Made by a program: the position numbers and the translations under genes
The notes under the pieces: generated by a model
What the model was told of the DNA's origin: nothing
Seen by the model: only the letters and a program-made list of their open reading frames with translations
Database searches by the model: none
NCBI GenBank assembly: GCA_007280275.1
Contig: QYQB01000046.1
Coordinates: forward strand, 1-33,753
Origin: a bacterium
GTDB lineage: Bacteria; Bacteroidota; Ignavibacteria; UBA10030
Direction of reading: 5' to 3'
DNA: 33,753 nt
Shown: positions 25,281 through 33,753 of the stretch, piece after piece
How positions within the stretch are numbered: position 1 is the stretch's first letter
Layout: the number at the start of each line of letters is the position of its first letter

Positions 25281-25883
25281 ATGATCATCGATGTCATCAT
25301 CTTGTTGCCCTGGGTCGTATTTGGGGCGTTGGGCTTTCGGGACGCTTCGGTCCGGAAGCTTAGTGCAATTGTTTCGTGCATTCTCGGAATGTTTCTTGGC
25401 CAATGGCTGATGCACGATGTCGGAACTCTCTTGCGGGAAAAGCTCCAAGTGCTGCCTGAAGACGCCCCCGTACGGGCGTTTGCTATCATTTTCTTCTTCA
25501 CACTGTTTCTCCAGTCAATCCTCTATCGCTTCTTGACGGGCAATTACAAGGTCGGTGGTATTTTCGACCGCATTGGCGGCGTTGCCCTCGGCCTCGTACA
25601 AGGTGGGATTGTCATCAGCGTCGTGATTTTCATGTTCGCGATGCAGGAACCGCCATCCGAAAGGACAACCCGGGATTCCAGACTTTATCATTTTACTGCT
25701 TCCCTTGCTCCGGGTATCATGGACCTGTTCTCATCCACGCTCTCAAGGGCGGGCCAATCTATGCGGGATGTCGCTTCACCCGGATCGAGAGACCTTGACT
25801 CGCTGAAGAAAGAAGACATTGAGAGCCTCGTATCTCCGGGCGCGGCAAAAGTCGATTCCACGCTCCGTGCTCCGCGGCGGTGA
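25281..25883 (+). CDS. CvpA family membrane protein
   Basis: IIDVIILLPWVVFGALGFRDASVRKLSAIVSCILGMFLGQWL; four TM-like segments; position before mutS2. Confidence 0.82.
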   Translation: MIIDVIILLPWVVFGALGFRDASVRKLSAIVSCILGMFLGQWLMHDVGTLLREKLQVLPEDAPVRAFAIIFFFTLFLQSILYRFLTGNYKVGGIFDRIGGVALGLVQGGIVISVVIFMFAMQEPPSERTTRDSRLYHFTASLAPGIMDLFSSTLSRAGQSMRDVASPGSRDLDSLKKEDIESLVSPGAAKVDSTLRAPRR

Positions 25884-25899
25884 GGATTGAGATTCCCTC

Positions 25900-28242
25900 A
25901 TGGCCGATTTCTCTACCGCAATACGCAAACTCGAGTTCGACAAGATCCTTGCTCGTCTGCAGCAGTTGGTTACATCGGAGCCCGGGCGCGATCTGGCGGC
26001 TCATCTCGTTCCGATGACCGACGCATCGTTCGTTCGCCTGGAGTTGAATCGTGTTTCAGAAGCAAAGGAGCTCTTGATCGTTGAGGGCGTCGCACCCCTC
26101 GATGGCATCAAAGACATTGTTCCCGCCCTCAAACGCTCCACCATTGAAAACCATATCCTCAATAGTCGTGAGCTGCTCGACATAGCGTCCACACTTCGTG
26201 CGTCAAGAACTCTCTCCATCTTCATCTCGAAACGACAGAAGGACTACCCCGAACTTGGAGAACTTGCCTCGGGTTTGTTCAGCGACAAGATTCTGGAGTA
26301 CAACATCGTCGAGTGCATCGATGAAGATGGTCGCATTCGCGATTCGGCGAGCAAAGATCTGAAGCGCATCCGCCATGATATGATCTCGACTGCAGAGATA
26401 CTCCGCAAACGTCTGGCGTCGATCCTGAAGCGCATCTCTGAGAAGGACTTCCTTCAGGAAGAGATCATCACAACTCGTGATGGGAGAATGGTCGTGCCGG
26501 TGAAGACCGAACACAAGAACCATGTTCCCGGGTTCATCCATTCGAGCTCTGCCAGCGGAGCAACGGTATTTATCGAACCGGCGGAGACGCTCGATCTCAA
26601 TAACACTCTGACAGAACTGCAATTGAGCGAGCAACGCGAGATCACGCGCATCCTGGGTGAACTCACCGTTCAAGTGGGGGAGATTCGCCCCCAGCTTGAA
26701 CCTGCGATGGCAACCCTCGCCACGCTGGATCTCGTCTTCGCCAAAGCGAAATATTCGATCGAAGTGCTGGGCAATCCTCCGGCCATTTCAGATCAGATGC
26801 ACTTTCGCCTGCTTCACGCACGCCATCCAGTCCTGCTTCAGCGCCACAGGCGCGACGAAGTGGTGCCGATGGATCTCGAGCTTGGCGGAGACGTGCGAAC
26901 ACTCGTCATCACGGGCCCGAATGCCGGCGGCAAGAGCGTAGCAATGAAAAGCATAGGCCTGCTCGTCCTCTGTGCGCAATCAGGGTTGCATATCCCGGCA
27001 GATCCTGAGTCTGAACTTTGCATGTTCGAGAATGTATTCGTCGATATCGGTGATGAGCAGTCAATCGAGAATGACCTGAGCACGTACAGCTCGCACTTGT
27101 TGCGGATGCGGGATATTCTGCTTGGAGCGAATGACCGCAGCCTGGTCCTTATCGACGAAATAGGAGCCGGAACCGATCCGGCAGAAGGAGGGGCTTTGGC
27201 GGCATCCATCCTCAGTGAACTTACATCAAGAGGATCGATGACCGTGGCCACAACGCACCACGGCATGTTGAAGGCATTTGCGCATGAAGCCGCCGGTGTC
27301 TCCAACGCGTCGATGGAGTTCGACCAGGAAACACTCAAACCGACGTATCGATTTCGTTTCGGCGTTCCCGGCAGCAGCTACGCATTGGAACTCGCCAAGC
27401 ATCTCGAGTTGCCTCTTCCTGTCGTGAATCGGGCTCGAGAATTCGTCGGCGGTGAGAAAATCAAACTGGAAAACCTCCTCACAGAATTAGAACGTCAGTC
27501 TCAAGAATATCGGGCACAGATACAGCAGGTTTCTTCGGAACGCGACCGTCTGAATTCGTTGGTTCAAGCCTACGAGCAAAAGACGAAGGATCTCCGTCAC
27601 GAACTTCAGCTCATTCGTAAACAAGCGGTGGAGGAAGCGAAAGAGATTGTTCGTGGAGCGCAGTCGCTCATCGAACGGGCGGTGAAAGAAATCCGGGAGT
27701 CTTCTTCAGACAAAACGATCATCCAATCCGCCAGAGAGAGCGTTCAGCAGATGCGGACGAAGATCGAGGAAATGACTGTCGCAGATGCACCTGCCACCGC
27801 AGAGGATTTGCAGGTCGGCGACGCCGTGCGGGCCAGGGATGCTTCACAAGAGGGGGAAGTCGTCGAAATCAAACCTCCATTCGCGACTGTTCTCATCGGG
27901 AATACAAAGCTGAAGGTCAGGCTCGAGACACTACAGAAGGTGAGCGCACGGCAAGGGACATCAGCGGGAGCTGTCGGAAGCTCAATCTACACCCCTGAAG
28001 GCAAAACCGAGATTGATCTGCGTGGGATGTTCGGCGATGAGGCAATTGCGCAGGTGGAGCGATTTCTCGATGATGCAATCGTGGCGGGATTACACCGGGT
28101 CGATATTATCCATGGCAAGGGGACCGGGGCTCTCCGAAAGCGCATTACCGAGTTCCTCAAGACCTATCCGCACATCCAGGCTTTCCGGCTCGGTGAGTGG
28201 AACGAGGGAGGCGCCGGCGTGACAGTCGTCGAACTTGACTAA
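25900..28242 (+). CDS. mutS2: Endonuclease MutS2
   Basis: ITGPNAGGKSVAMKSIGLLVLCAQSG Walker A; SLVLIDEIGAGTDPAEGGALAASIL Walker B; C-terminal Smr domain IDLRGMFGDEAIAQVERFLDDAIVAGLHRVDIIHGKGTGALR. Confidence 0.97.
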   Translation: MADFSTAIRKLEFDKILARLQQLVTSEPGRDLAAHLVPMTDASFVRLELNRVSEAKELLIVEGVAPLDGIKDIVPALKRSTIENHILNSRELLDIASTLRASRTLSIFISKRQKDYPELGELASGLFSDKILEYNIVECIDEDGRIRDSASKDLKRIRHDMISTAEILRKRLASILKRISEKDFLQEEIITTRDGRMVVPVKTEHKNHVPGFIHSSSASGATVFIEPAETLDLNNTLTELQLSEQREITRILGELTVQVGEIRPQLEPAMATLATLDLVFAKAKYSIEVLGNPPAISDQMHFRLLHARHPVLLQRHRRDEVVPMDLELGGDVRTLVITGPNAGGKSVAMKSIGLLVLCAQSGLHIPADPESELCMFENVFVDIGDEQSIENDLSTYSSHLLRMRDILLGANDRSLVLIDEIGAGTDPAEGGALAASILSELTSRGSMTVATTHHGMLKAFAHEAAGVSNASMEFDQETLKPTYRFRFGVPGSSYALELAKHLELPLPVVNRAREFVGGEKIKLENLLTELERQSQEYRAQIQQVSSERDRLNSLVQAYEQKTKDLRHELQLIRKQAVEEAKEIVRGAQSLIERAVKEIRESSSDKTIIQSARESVQQMRTKIEEMTVADAPATAEDLQVGDAVRARDASQEGEVVEIKPPFATVLIGNTKLKVRLETLQKVSARQGTSAGAVGSSIYTPEGKTEIDLRGMFGDEAIAQVERFLDDAIVAGLHRVDIIHGKGTGALRKRITEFLKTYPHIQAFRLGEWNEGGAGVTVVELD

Positions 28243-28265
28243 ACTACCACCCGTATGACGGGACG

Positions 28266-29774
28266 ATGAAAAAACGGCAGATCAATAAGCTCCTCATAGC
28301 AAACCGGGGCGAAATTGCGCTACGAGTGATCCGAGCCTGCAAGGAACTGGAAATCTGTTCGGTTTCAGTCTTCTCTGATGTGGATCGGAAGTCGCTCCAC
28401 GTGCTGCAAGCGGACGAGGCATACGCATTGGGCGGATCCACGCCTCGAGAAAGCTACCTGAATCAGGCCAAGATCATTGAGATCTCAAGAGCCGCCTCTG
28501 TGGACGCCATTCACCCGGGATATGGCTTCCTGGCCGAGAATCCGGACTTTGCTGATGCCGTGGCCGCAGCCGGTGTTCTCTTTGTCGGTCCTTCTGGAGA
28601 TGCCATTCGCTTGATGGGCGACAAGACGCAAGCTCGAAAGGCGGCTCGCCAACTTGGGATTCCAACAATCAGCGGGACCTTTGAACCCGTCAAGGACGTA
28701 AGCGACGGGCTCTTGCACGCAGCAGATATCGGCTATCCGATCCTGTTGAAAGCTGCGGCAGGAGGTGGTGGGAAGGGAATGAGGGTTGTCCGTGCATCAG
28801 GAGACTTTGAGGTTGCCCTACGGATGGCTCAATCGGAAGCGCAGGGCGCATTTGGCGATGATCGGGTATATATGGAGAAGTACCTCGAATCACCTCGTCA
28901 TATCGAAATGCAGATTCTCGCCGACAGCTATGGCAATGTGCTTTACCTTGGGGAGCGCGAATGCTCCATTCAGCGCCGCCATCAGAAGGTGATTGAGGAA
29001 TCGCCATCGACGGCAGTGGATGAGAAACTTCGCGGGGAGCTGGGGGAAGCGGCTGTCCGACTAGCGAAGACGGCAGGTTACACGAATGCCGGCACGATGG
29101 AGTTCTTGCTTGAACCCTCGGGGAAGTTCTATTTTCTGGAAATGAACACCCGACTTCAGGTTGAACACCCCGTCACAGAAGAGATCACTGGTCTTGACCT
29201 TGTGAAGCAGCAAATTCGAATTGCAGAAGGAGAACGGCTTTCAATTCGGCAGGAGCAACTCAAATTCCGGGGTCATGCCATCGAGTGCCGGATATGCGCA
29301 GAAGACGCGGAAAACGGCTTCATGCCATCCACAGGAAAGCTGGTCCGCTATCAGCTACCTCAGGGCAGAATTCGAGTTGAGAATGGGTTTCAGGAGGGCG
29401 ACGAGATATCTGTTTACTACGACTCATTGATGGCAAAGGTGATTTCCTGGGGAGAGACGCGCACAGAGGCAATCACGACGATGAAGCGGGCCTTGGCCGA
29501 CTTCACGATCGAAGGAGTGAAATCAACAATTCCATTTTGTGCGTTGGTCCTCAACTCTAGCAGTTTCGTCGAAGGAAATGTGGATACTGGCTTTGTGGAC
29601 AAGCACTTTGACCCAAGTATCTTGAGTATAGTCTCTACCGATCAGATGCTTGCGGCAGCAGTCAGTGCGGTTCTGATCGGTGTTCACAGCAAGCGACCGA
29701 CTGAATCACGACACAACGGTTTGAGTCCCGCGAGCAGTGGATGGAAAGATAGCAGGAGGGAGGGCTTTCGATAA
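28266..29774 (+). CDS. accC: Biotin carboxylase subunit of acetyl/propionyl-CoA carboxylase
   Basis: KLLIANRGEIALRVIRACKELEI; LLKAAAGGGGKGMRVV; EMNTRLQVEHPVTEEITGLDLV. Confidence 0.95.
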   Translation: MKKRQINKLLIANRGEIALRVIRACKELEICSVSVFSDVDRKSLHVLQADEAYALGGSTPRESYLNQAKIIEISRAASVDAIHPGYGFLAENPDFADAVAAAGVLFVGPSGDAIRLMGDKTQARKAARQLGIPTISGTFEPVKDVSDGLLHAADIGYPILLKAAAGGGGKGMRVVRASGDFEVALRMAQSEAQGAFGDDRVYMEKYLESPRHIEMQILADSYGNVLYLGERECSIQRRHQKVIEESPSTAVDEKLRGELGEAAVRLAKTAGYTNAGTMEFLLEPSGKFYFLEMNTRLQVEHPVTEEITGLDLVKQQIRIAEGERLSIRQEQLKFRGHAIECRICAEDAENGFMPSTGKLVRYQLPQGRIRVENGFQEGDEISVYYDSLMAKVISWGETRTEAITTMKRALADFTIEGVKSTIPFCALVLNSSSFVEGNVDTGFVDKHFDPSILSIVSTDQMLAAAVSAVLIGVHSKRPTESRHNGLSPASSGWKDSRREGFR

Positions 29775-30325
29775 TGGCAGGGACATTCACGGCGACGATT
29801 GATGGGCACTCGTTCAAAATCGTCCCCCTCTCTGATCAGAAAGTCGAAATCGATGGTAACGCCCACCGTTACAATCTTGTCGAGTTGGATGGGCGGGGTT
29901 TTTCTCTCATTCTCGATGGAAAGTCTTACCTCGTTGAGATGCTGCCATCATCTGAAGCCTGGCAGGGCACGAGCGCATCAGGCAAAGGTGATCTTGGCCA
30001 TTCTGTGCCCTTAAGCATCAAAGGTAAACAGTATCGTGTCCGTGTTGACGATGAACATTCGCTGCTCGTCAAGTCACTATCCGCCGAGCCTGAGTCCGAA
30101 AAAGGGGCTCAAGTTGTGAGGGCCCCTATGCCAGGATTGATATCACGAATCGAGGTCCAAGTTGGCGAGGAAGTCGTTTCTGGAAGTGGCCTCCTCGTTC
30201 TCGAGGCAATGAAGATGGAGAACGAGATACGCTCACTGAAGCATGGAACGATCCAGACCATACACGTCGAGAAGGGGAGAGCCGTTGAGAAAGGCGAACC
30301 GCTGATAACCATCGCAGAACGCTAA
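29774..30325 (+). CDS. Biotin carboxyl carrier (biotinyl-binding) protein
   Basis: C-terminal VVRAPMPGLISRIEVQVGEEVVSGSGLLVLEAMKMENEIRS biotinylation motif; directly follows biotin carboxylase (overlapping junction). Confidence 0.93.
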   Translation: MAGTFTATIDGHSFKIVPLSDQKVEIDGNAHRYNLVELDGRGFSLILDGKSYLVEMLPSSEAWQGTSASGKGDLGHSVPLSIKGKQYRVRVDDEHSLLVKSLSAEPESEKGAQVVRAPMPGLISRIEVQVGEEVVSGSGLLVLEAMKMENEIRSLKHGTIQTIHVEKGRAVEKGEPLITIAER

Positions 30326-30373
30326 TTCTGCCATACTAAGTTGTTTAAAAACAAAAGGCTAAGTGCATATCCG

Positions 30374-32620
30374 ATGAACCAATCTCTAGGGCAAATAGAA
30401 CCAGTTGTTGATCTCGATCTTGCGCTCGAACACGGTCTCACCGAAGAGGAGTATCGAAAAGTCCTGGTGATTCTCGACCGGACGCCAACATACACTGAAC
30501 TCGGCATCTACAGTGTCATGTGGAGCGAGCACTGCAGCTACAAGAATTCCATTGCGATCTTGAAGACTCTCCCTCGTAGTGGCGAGAGGTTGCTTGTCAG
30601 TGCCGGTGAAGAAAATGCCGGACTGGTCGATATTGGAGATGGTTTGGCCGTTGCCTTCAAGATTGAGAGTCATAACCACCCATCGGCGGTCGAACCTTAC
30701 CAGGGGGCCGCAACAGGAGTTGGTGGAATTCTTAGGGACATATTTACCATGGGGGCGCGGCCAATTGCAGCCCTTAATTCTCTCAGGTTCGGTGAACTCA
30801 CCAATGATCGTGTCCGGTATCTCTTCAAGGGAATTGTGAAGGGTATCGGGGATTATGGGAATAGCTTCGGAGTTCCCACTGTCGCCGGTGAAGTGTATTT
30901 TGATAGCTCATATACTGGAAATCCACTCGTCAATGCAATGGCGGTCGGGATAGTAAAACATGGAAACGTGGCACGAGCGATCTCCAAGGGGGTCGGCAAT
31001 CTTGTCATGATCGTAGGATCATCCACGGGCAGAGATGGCATCCATGGTGCCACATTTGCTTCTGAGGAGATATCTGAGAAATCAGAGGCAAAGAGGCCTT
31101 CCGTTCAAGTAGGTGATCCCTTTACCGAGAAGCTCTTGCTCGAAGCGACGCTTGAGGCTATCCAGGCGGGAATTATTGTTGGCATCCAGGACATGGGTGC
31201 TGCTGGACTGACTTGTTCCAGCATGGAGATGAGTGCTAAAGGGAACTGTGGAATGCGGTTGGATCTCGATGCCGTCCCGCTCAGGGAAGAAGAAATGAGC
31301 AGCTACGAAATCATGCTCTCTGAGTCTCAGGAAAGGATGCTCCTTGTAGTTAACCCTACGGATGAAGCCGCGATCAAAAAGATCTTTGATAAGTGGGACT
31401 TACATGCCGTTGCCATTGGTGAAGTGGTGGAGGGCGACCGCGTCAAAGTTTATCAAGGCGGAACGCTGAAAGCTGACGTACCAGCTGAGACCCTGGTTCT
31501 GGGCGGTGGTGCTCCTGTCTACGACCGGGAAGCCAAGGCGCCTGCTTACCTCGCGGAGGTCCGTTCATTTGACCCTCAGGCGCTTACCCCACCGTCTGAT
31601 TACAACGAGGTGCTGTTGAACCTTCTTTCTTCGCCAACTGTTGCGTGCAAGAGGTGGGTATATGATCAGTACGATTCTATGGTTCGAACGGGTACAATTC
31701 CAGCAAGTTACGATGCGGCTGTGGTCAGAATCAAGGGAACAAAGAAAGCGCTGGTGCTTAAGACCGATTGCAACGCGCGCTACGTCTACTTGAATCCGCG
31801 GAGAGGTGGACAAATTGCTGTAGCCGAGGCGGCTCGGAATGTTGCCTGTACGGGAGCTGCACCCGTAGCGATCACAAATTGCTTGAACTTTGGCAATCCT
31901 TACGACCCCGAGATCTACTGGCAATTCAAGGAGGCGGTGGCCGGCATAGGCGATGCGTGCCGGATTTTGGGAACTCCGGTGACTGGGGGAAACGTCAGCT
32001 TCTACAATGAAAGTCCAGATGGTGCTGTGCTTCCGACGCCGGTTATTGGAATGTTGGGACTTCTGGATGATGCTCGGTTGGCAGTCCCGTCCACGTTCAA
32101 GCGCAGCGGCGACATCATTCTCCTCCTTGGTGACGAACTGGGTGAGGTAGGAGGCTCAGAGTATTTGTTTCAGCGAATGTCAAAAATTCTTGGCCAGGCT
32201 CCACTTTTGGATCTTGCCGCTGAGAAATCACTTCAGGCTCTCCTCGTGGATTTCTCCAAACGCTCACTCATTTCATCGGCGCACGATTGCTCTGAAGGTG
32301 GCCTAGCAGTCGCGCTTGCCGAGGCGCTGTTTGACAACCGTGGCCAATTTGGTGCGACAATAGACCGCTATGTCAATGCGCAGCTCCGCTCGGACTTCAG
32401 CTTGTTTGGCGAGACTCAGTCCAGAGTCATTGCTTCCACAAATCCCGAAAACTTAACCACCATCCTGAGTTTGGCCAAATCCCGAGGCGTGCCCGCAACA
32501 GTGATTGGTTCAGTCAACGGAAATGGCCTGCTTAACATCGGTGGCGAGATTTCGATTTCAGTACGGGAAGCAGAAAATGCTTATCGAAGGGCTATTCCAG
32601 AAGCGGTGGGAGAGGTATAG
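30374..32620 (+). CDS. purL: Phosphoribosylformylglycinamidine synthase subunit PurL
   Basis: [84 protein letters not shown]. Likely start [10 protein letters not shown] (30374); ORF extends to 30341. Confidence 0.96.
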   Translation: MNQSLGQIEPVVDLDLALEHGLTEEEYRKVLVILDRTPTYTELGIYSVMWSEHCSYKNSIAILKTLPRSGERLLVSAGEENAGLVDIGDGLAVAFKIESHNHPSAVEPYQGAATGVGGILRDIFTMGARPIAALNSLRFGELTNDRVRYLFKGIVKGIGDYGNSFGVPTVAGEVYFDSSYTGNPLVNAMAVGIVKHGNVARAISKGVGNLVMIVGSSTGRDGIHGATFASEEISEKSEAKRPSVQVGDPFTEKLLLEATLEAIQAGIIVGIQDMGAAGLTCSSMEMSAKGNCGMRLDLDAVPLREEEMSSYEIMLSESQERMLLVVNPTDEAAIKKIFDKWDLHAVAIGEVVEGDRVKVYQGGTLKADVPAETLVLGGGAPVYDREAKAPAYLAEVRSFDPQALTPPSDYNEVLLNLLSSPTVACKRWVYDQYDSMVRTGTIPASYDAAVVRIKGTKKALVLKTDCNARYVYLNPRRGGQIAVAEAARNVACTGAAPVAITNCLNFGNPYDPEIYWQFKEAVAGIGDACRILGTPVTGGNVSFYNESPDGAVLPTPVIGMLGLLDDARLAVPSTFKRSGDIILLLGDELGEVGGSEYLFQRMSKILGQAPLLDLAAEKSLQALLVDFSKRSLISSAHDCSEGGLAVALAEALFDNRGQFGATIDRYVNAQLRSDFSLFGETQSRVIASTNPENLTTILSLAKSRGVPATVIGSVNGNGLLNIGGEISISVREAENAYRRAIPEAVGEV

Positions 32621-32723
32621 TCAGCGGATATTGTGTCCTGATTATCTGCCGTTCCAATAACCACTGACTTTACATAATACCTATTATACGACAACGGAAG
32701 CCTGAGCGAAGCCGGATAAGGCG

Positions 32724-33182
32724 CTACAAACCAGCTGCATCGCCAACAGCCGACAGTTGAATATCCCCTTTGGCTACCTCAATCTTGTATTGACGTAGCG
32801 GCATGACTGCCGGGCCAGAGAGATTCACGCCTTCGAGATCAAACTTGCTGTTGTGACAATTACAGACAAATATGCCTTGGTCATTCTCTTCCTCAAACCT
32901 CACTGAGCATCCCAAATGTGTGCATACCGCGCTCACTGCGTGAAAACTCCCGTTGTGTGACCGACCAATGATCACCTTTTCCCGTCCAAAGTAGACTACC
33001 TTGCTGGTTTTCGCCTGGAATTCATCCGCTCTGCCAAGAATCGAGGTTTTCCCAAAGCTCTCACTCGCATGGGGTAACTGTCGGCGAATCAACCCATAAG
33101 CCGTCGGCCCAATAACCAGAGCTATCCAGCCAACCATGCTTTCTTTGAGAAATATTCTGCGTGTCCAGGTCACTTCAAGCAA
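32724..33182 (-). CDS. Rieske [2Fe-2S] protein, membrane-anchored
   Basis: CTHLGC ... CNCHNSKFD Rieske cluster motifs; N-terminal RRIFLKESMVGWIALVIGPTAYGL anchor/Tat-like segment. Confidence 0.9.
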   Translation of the reverse strand: MLEVTWTRRIFLKESMVGWIALVIGPTAYGLIRRQLPHASESFGKTSILGRADEFQAKTSKVVYFGREKVIIGRSHNGSFHAVSAVCTHLGCSVRFEEENDQGIFVCNCHNSKFDLEGVNLSGPAVMPLRQYKIEVAKGDIQLSAVGDAAGL

Positions 33183-33215
33183 TAGACTATTTTGGAAACA
33201 TTTTGATGGAGCAAA

Positions 33216-33753
33216 TCAGAACTCTACCAATCCCGTGTAAACCACCTTAGCCGGCCCAGCCAGCCGCACATTCTGGATCGATCCATCAAGCACACTGAAA
33301 TCAACCCGCAATGGCACACGACTTCTCGGAATAACTGTCACAGGCGGGACAATATTCCACCGTCGCGTGGCTACTATCGCCGCGGCAATCGAGCCGGTTC
33401 CGCATGCTAATGTCTCATCTTCAACACCACGCTCATATGTCCGTATACGTATTGAGTTATCACGAATTCTCTCAATGAAATTCACGTTTGCTCCAGCCGG
33501 TGCAAACTGTCCGTGCTCACGAATCATCCTGCCGAGACGCAAAACATCGAGATCGTCCAAAGACGCAGCACCGGTCAAACTCTCCATGAGCACAACAGCG
33601 TGAGGAGATCCTGTATCGATGAAACTCACTGGAAGCCATTGCGATTCAAGGGCAATTTCTATATCTGACAATGCATTCCTAGGATCCTTCATCGTAAGAA
33701 TGACTTCAGTCTTGCTAACGGTTGCGCTGTATATGTGATCCAAAGCCTCAAAT
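33216..33753 (-). CDS. dapF: Diaminopimelate epimerase (N-terminus truncated by window edge)
   Basis: HGQFAPAGANVNFIERIRDNSIRIRTYERGVEDETLACGTGSIAAAIVATRRW matches the DapF C-terminal half including the catalytic ACGTG Cys; frame is open to the window end. Confidence 0.93.
   Translation of the reverse strand, partial: FEALDHIYSATVSKTEVILTMKDPRNALSDIEIALESQWLPVSFIDTGSPHAVVLMESLTGAASLDDLDVLRLGRMIREHGQFAPAGANVNFIERIRDNSIRIRTYERGVEDETLACGTGSIAAAIVATRRWNIVPPVTVIPRSRVPLRVDFSVLDGSIQNVRLAGPAKVVYTGLVEF

Noticed and set aside
32711-32724. GCCGGATAAGGCGC resembling an enterobacterial REP/BIME motif
   Set aside because: Single short match reaching the Rieske stop region, no paired inverted copy nearby; most likely coincidence.
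1-33753. CRISPR arrays, tRNA/rRNA genes, prophage or intact transposase genes
   Set aside because: Scanned by eye for direct repeat arrays, cloverleaf-like segments and transposase motifs; none could be supported.

Overview
33.75 kb bacterial chromosomal window, almost fully coding. Gene content and codon texture suggest a Bacteroidota/Chlorobi/Ignavibacteria-like organism (inference only). Contents in order: (1) a tightly overlapping minus-strand operon at 1-6588 encoding a winged-helix-like/nucleotidyltransferase protein, two paralogous B12-binding-type radical SAM proteins, a SAM methyltransferase, a GT9 heptosyltransferase-like enzyme and a polytopic GT87/DUF2029-like membrane protein that runs off the left edge and is absent from the ORF track; (2) a plus-strand housekeeping run: kinase-less PASTA protein, rpe, nagA, Lrp/AsnC regulator, glnA, enoyl-CoA hydratase, apt, tryptophanase, zinc-ribbon/Yip1 membrane protein, minimal metallopeptidase and a small protein; (3) a minus-strand block: M28/PDZ peptidase, SDR, TolB-like propeller protein and peroxiredoxin; (4) a divergent metal-uptake-like module: His/Cys-rich exported small protein, outer-membrane beta-barrel protein, ZnuA-like SBP and ZnuB-like permease, with no ATPase gene; (5) yqeY-like, cvpA-like, mutS2, biotin carboxylase, BCCP and purL; (6) minus-strand Rieske protein and partial dapF. 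Structure found beyond the ORF track: a decayed Bcp/PrxQ-type peroxiredoxin upstream of tnaA, a decayed SDR directly behind the permease gene, back-to-back promoters whose -35 boxes form one inverted repeat between the peroxiredoxin and the metal module, a 15-bp palindrome at the predicted start site of the Lrp-family gene, and a 16-bp-arm inverted repeat whose arms are themselves near-palindromes. No CRISPR array, tRNA, rRNA or intact transposase was recognised. The best candidates for something undescribed are the radical-SAM/nucleotidyltransferase/glycosyltransferase cassette and the ATPase-less metal module.
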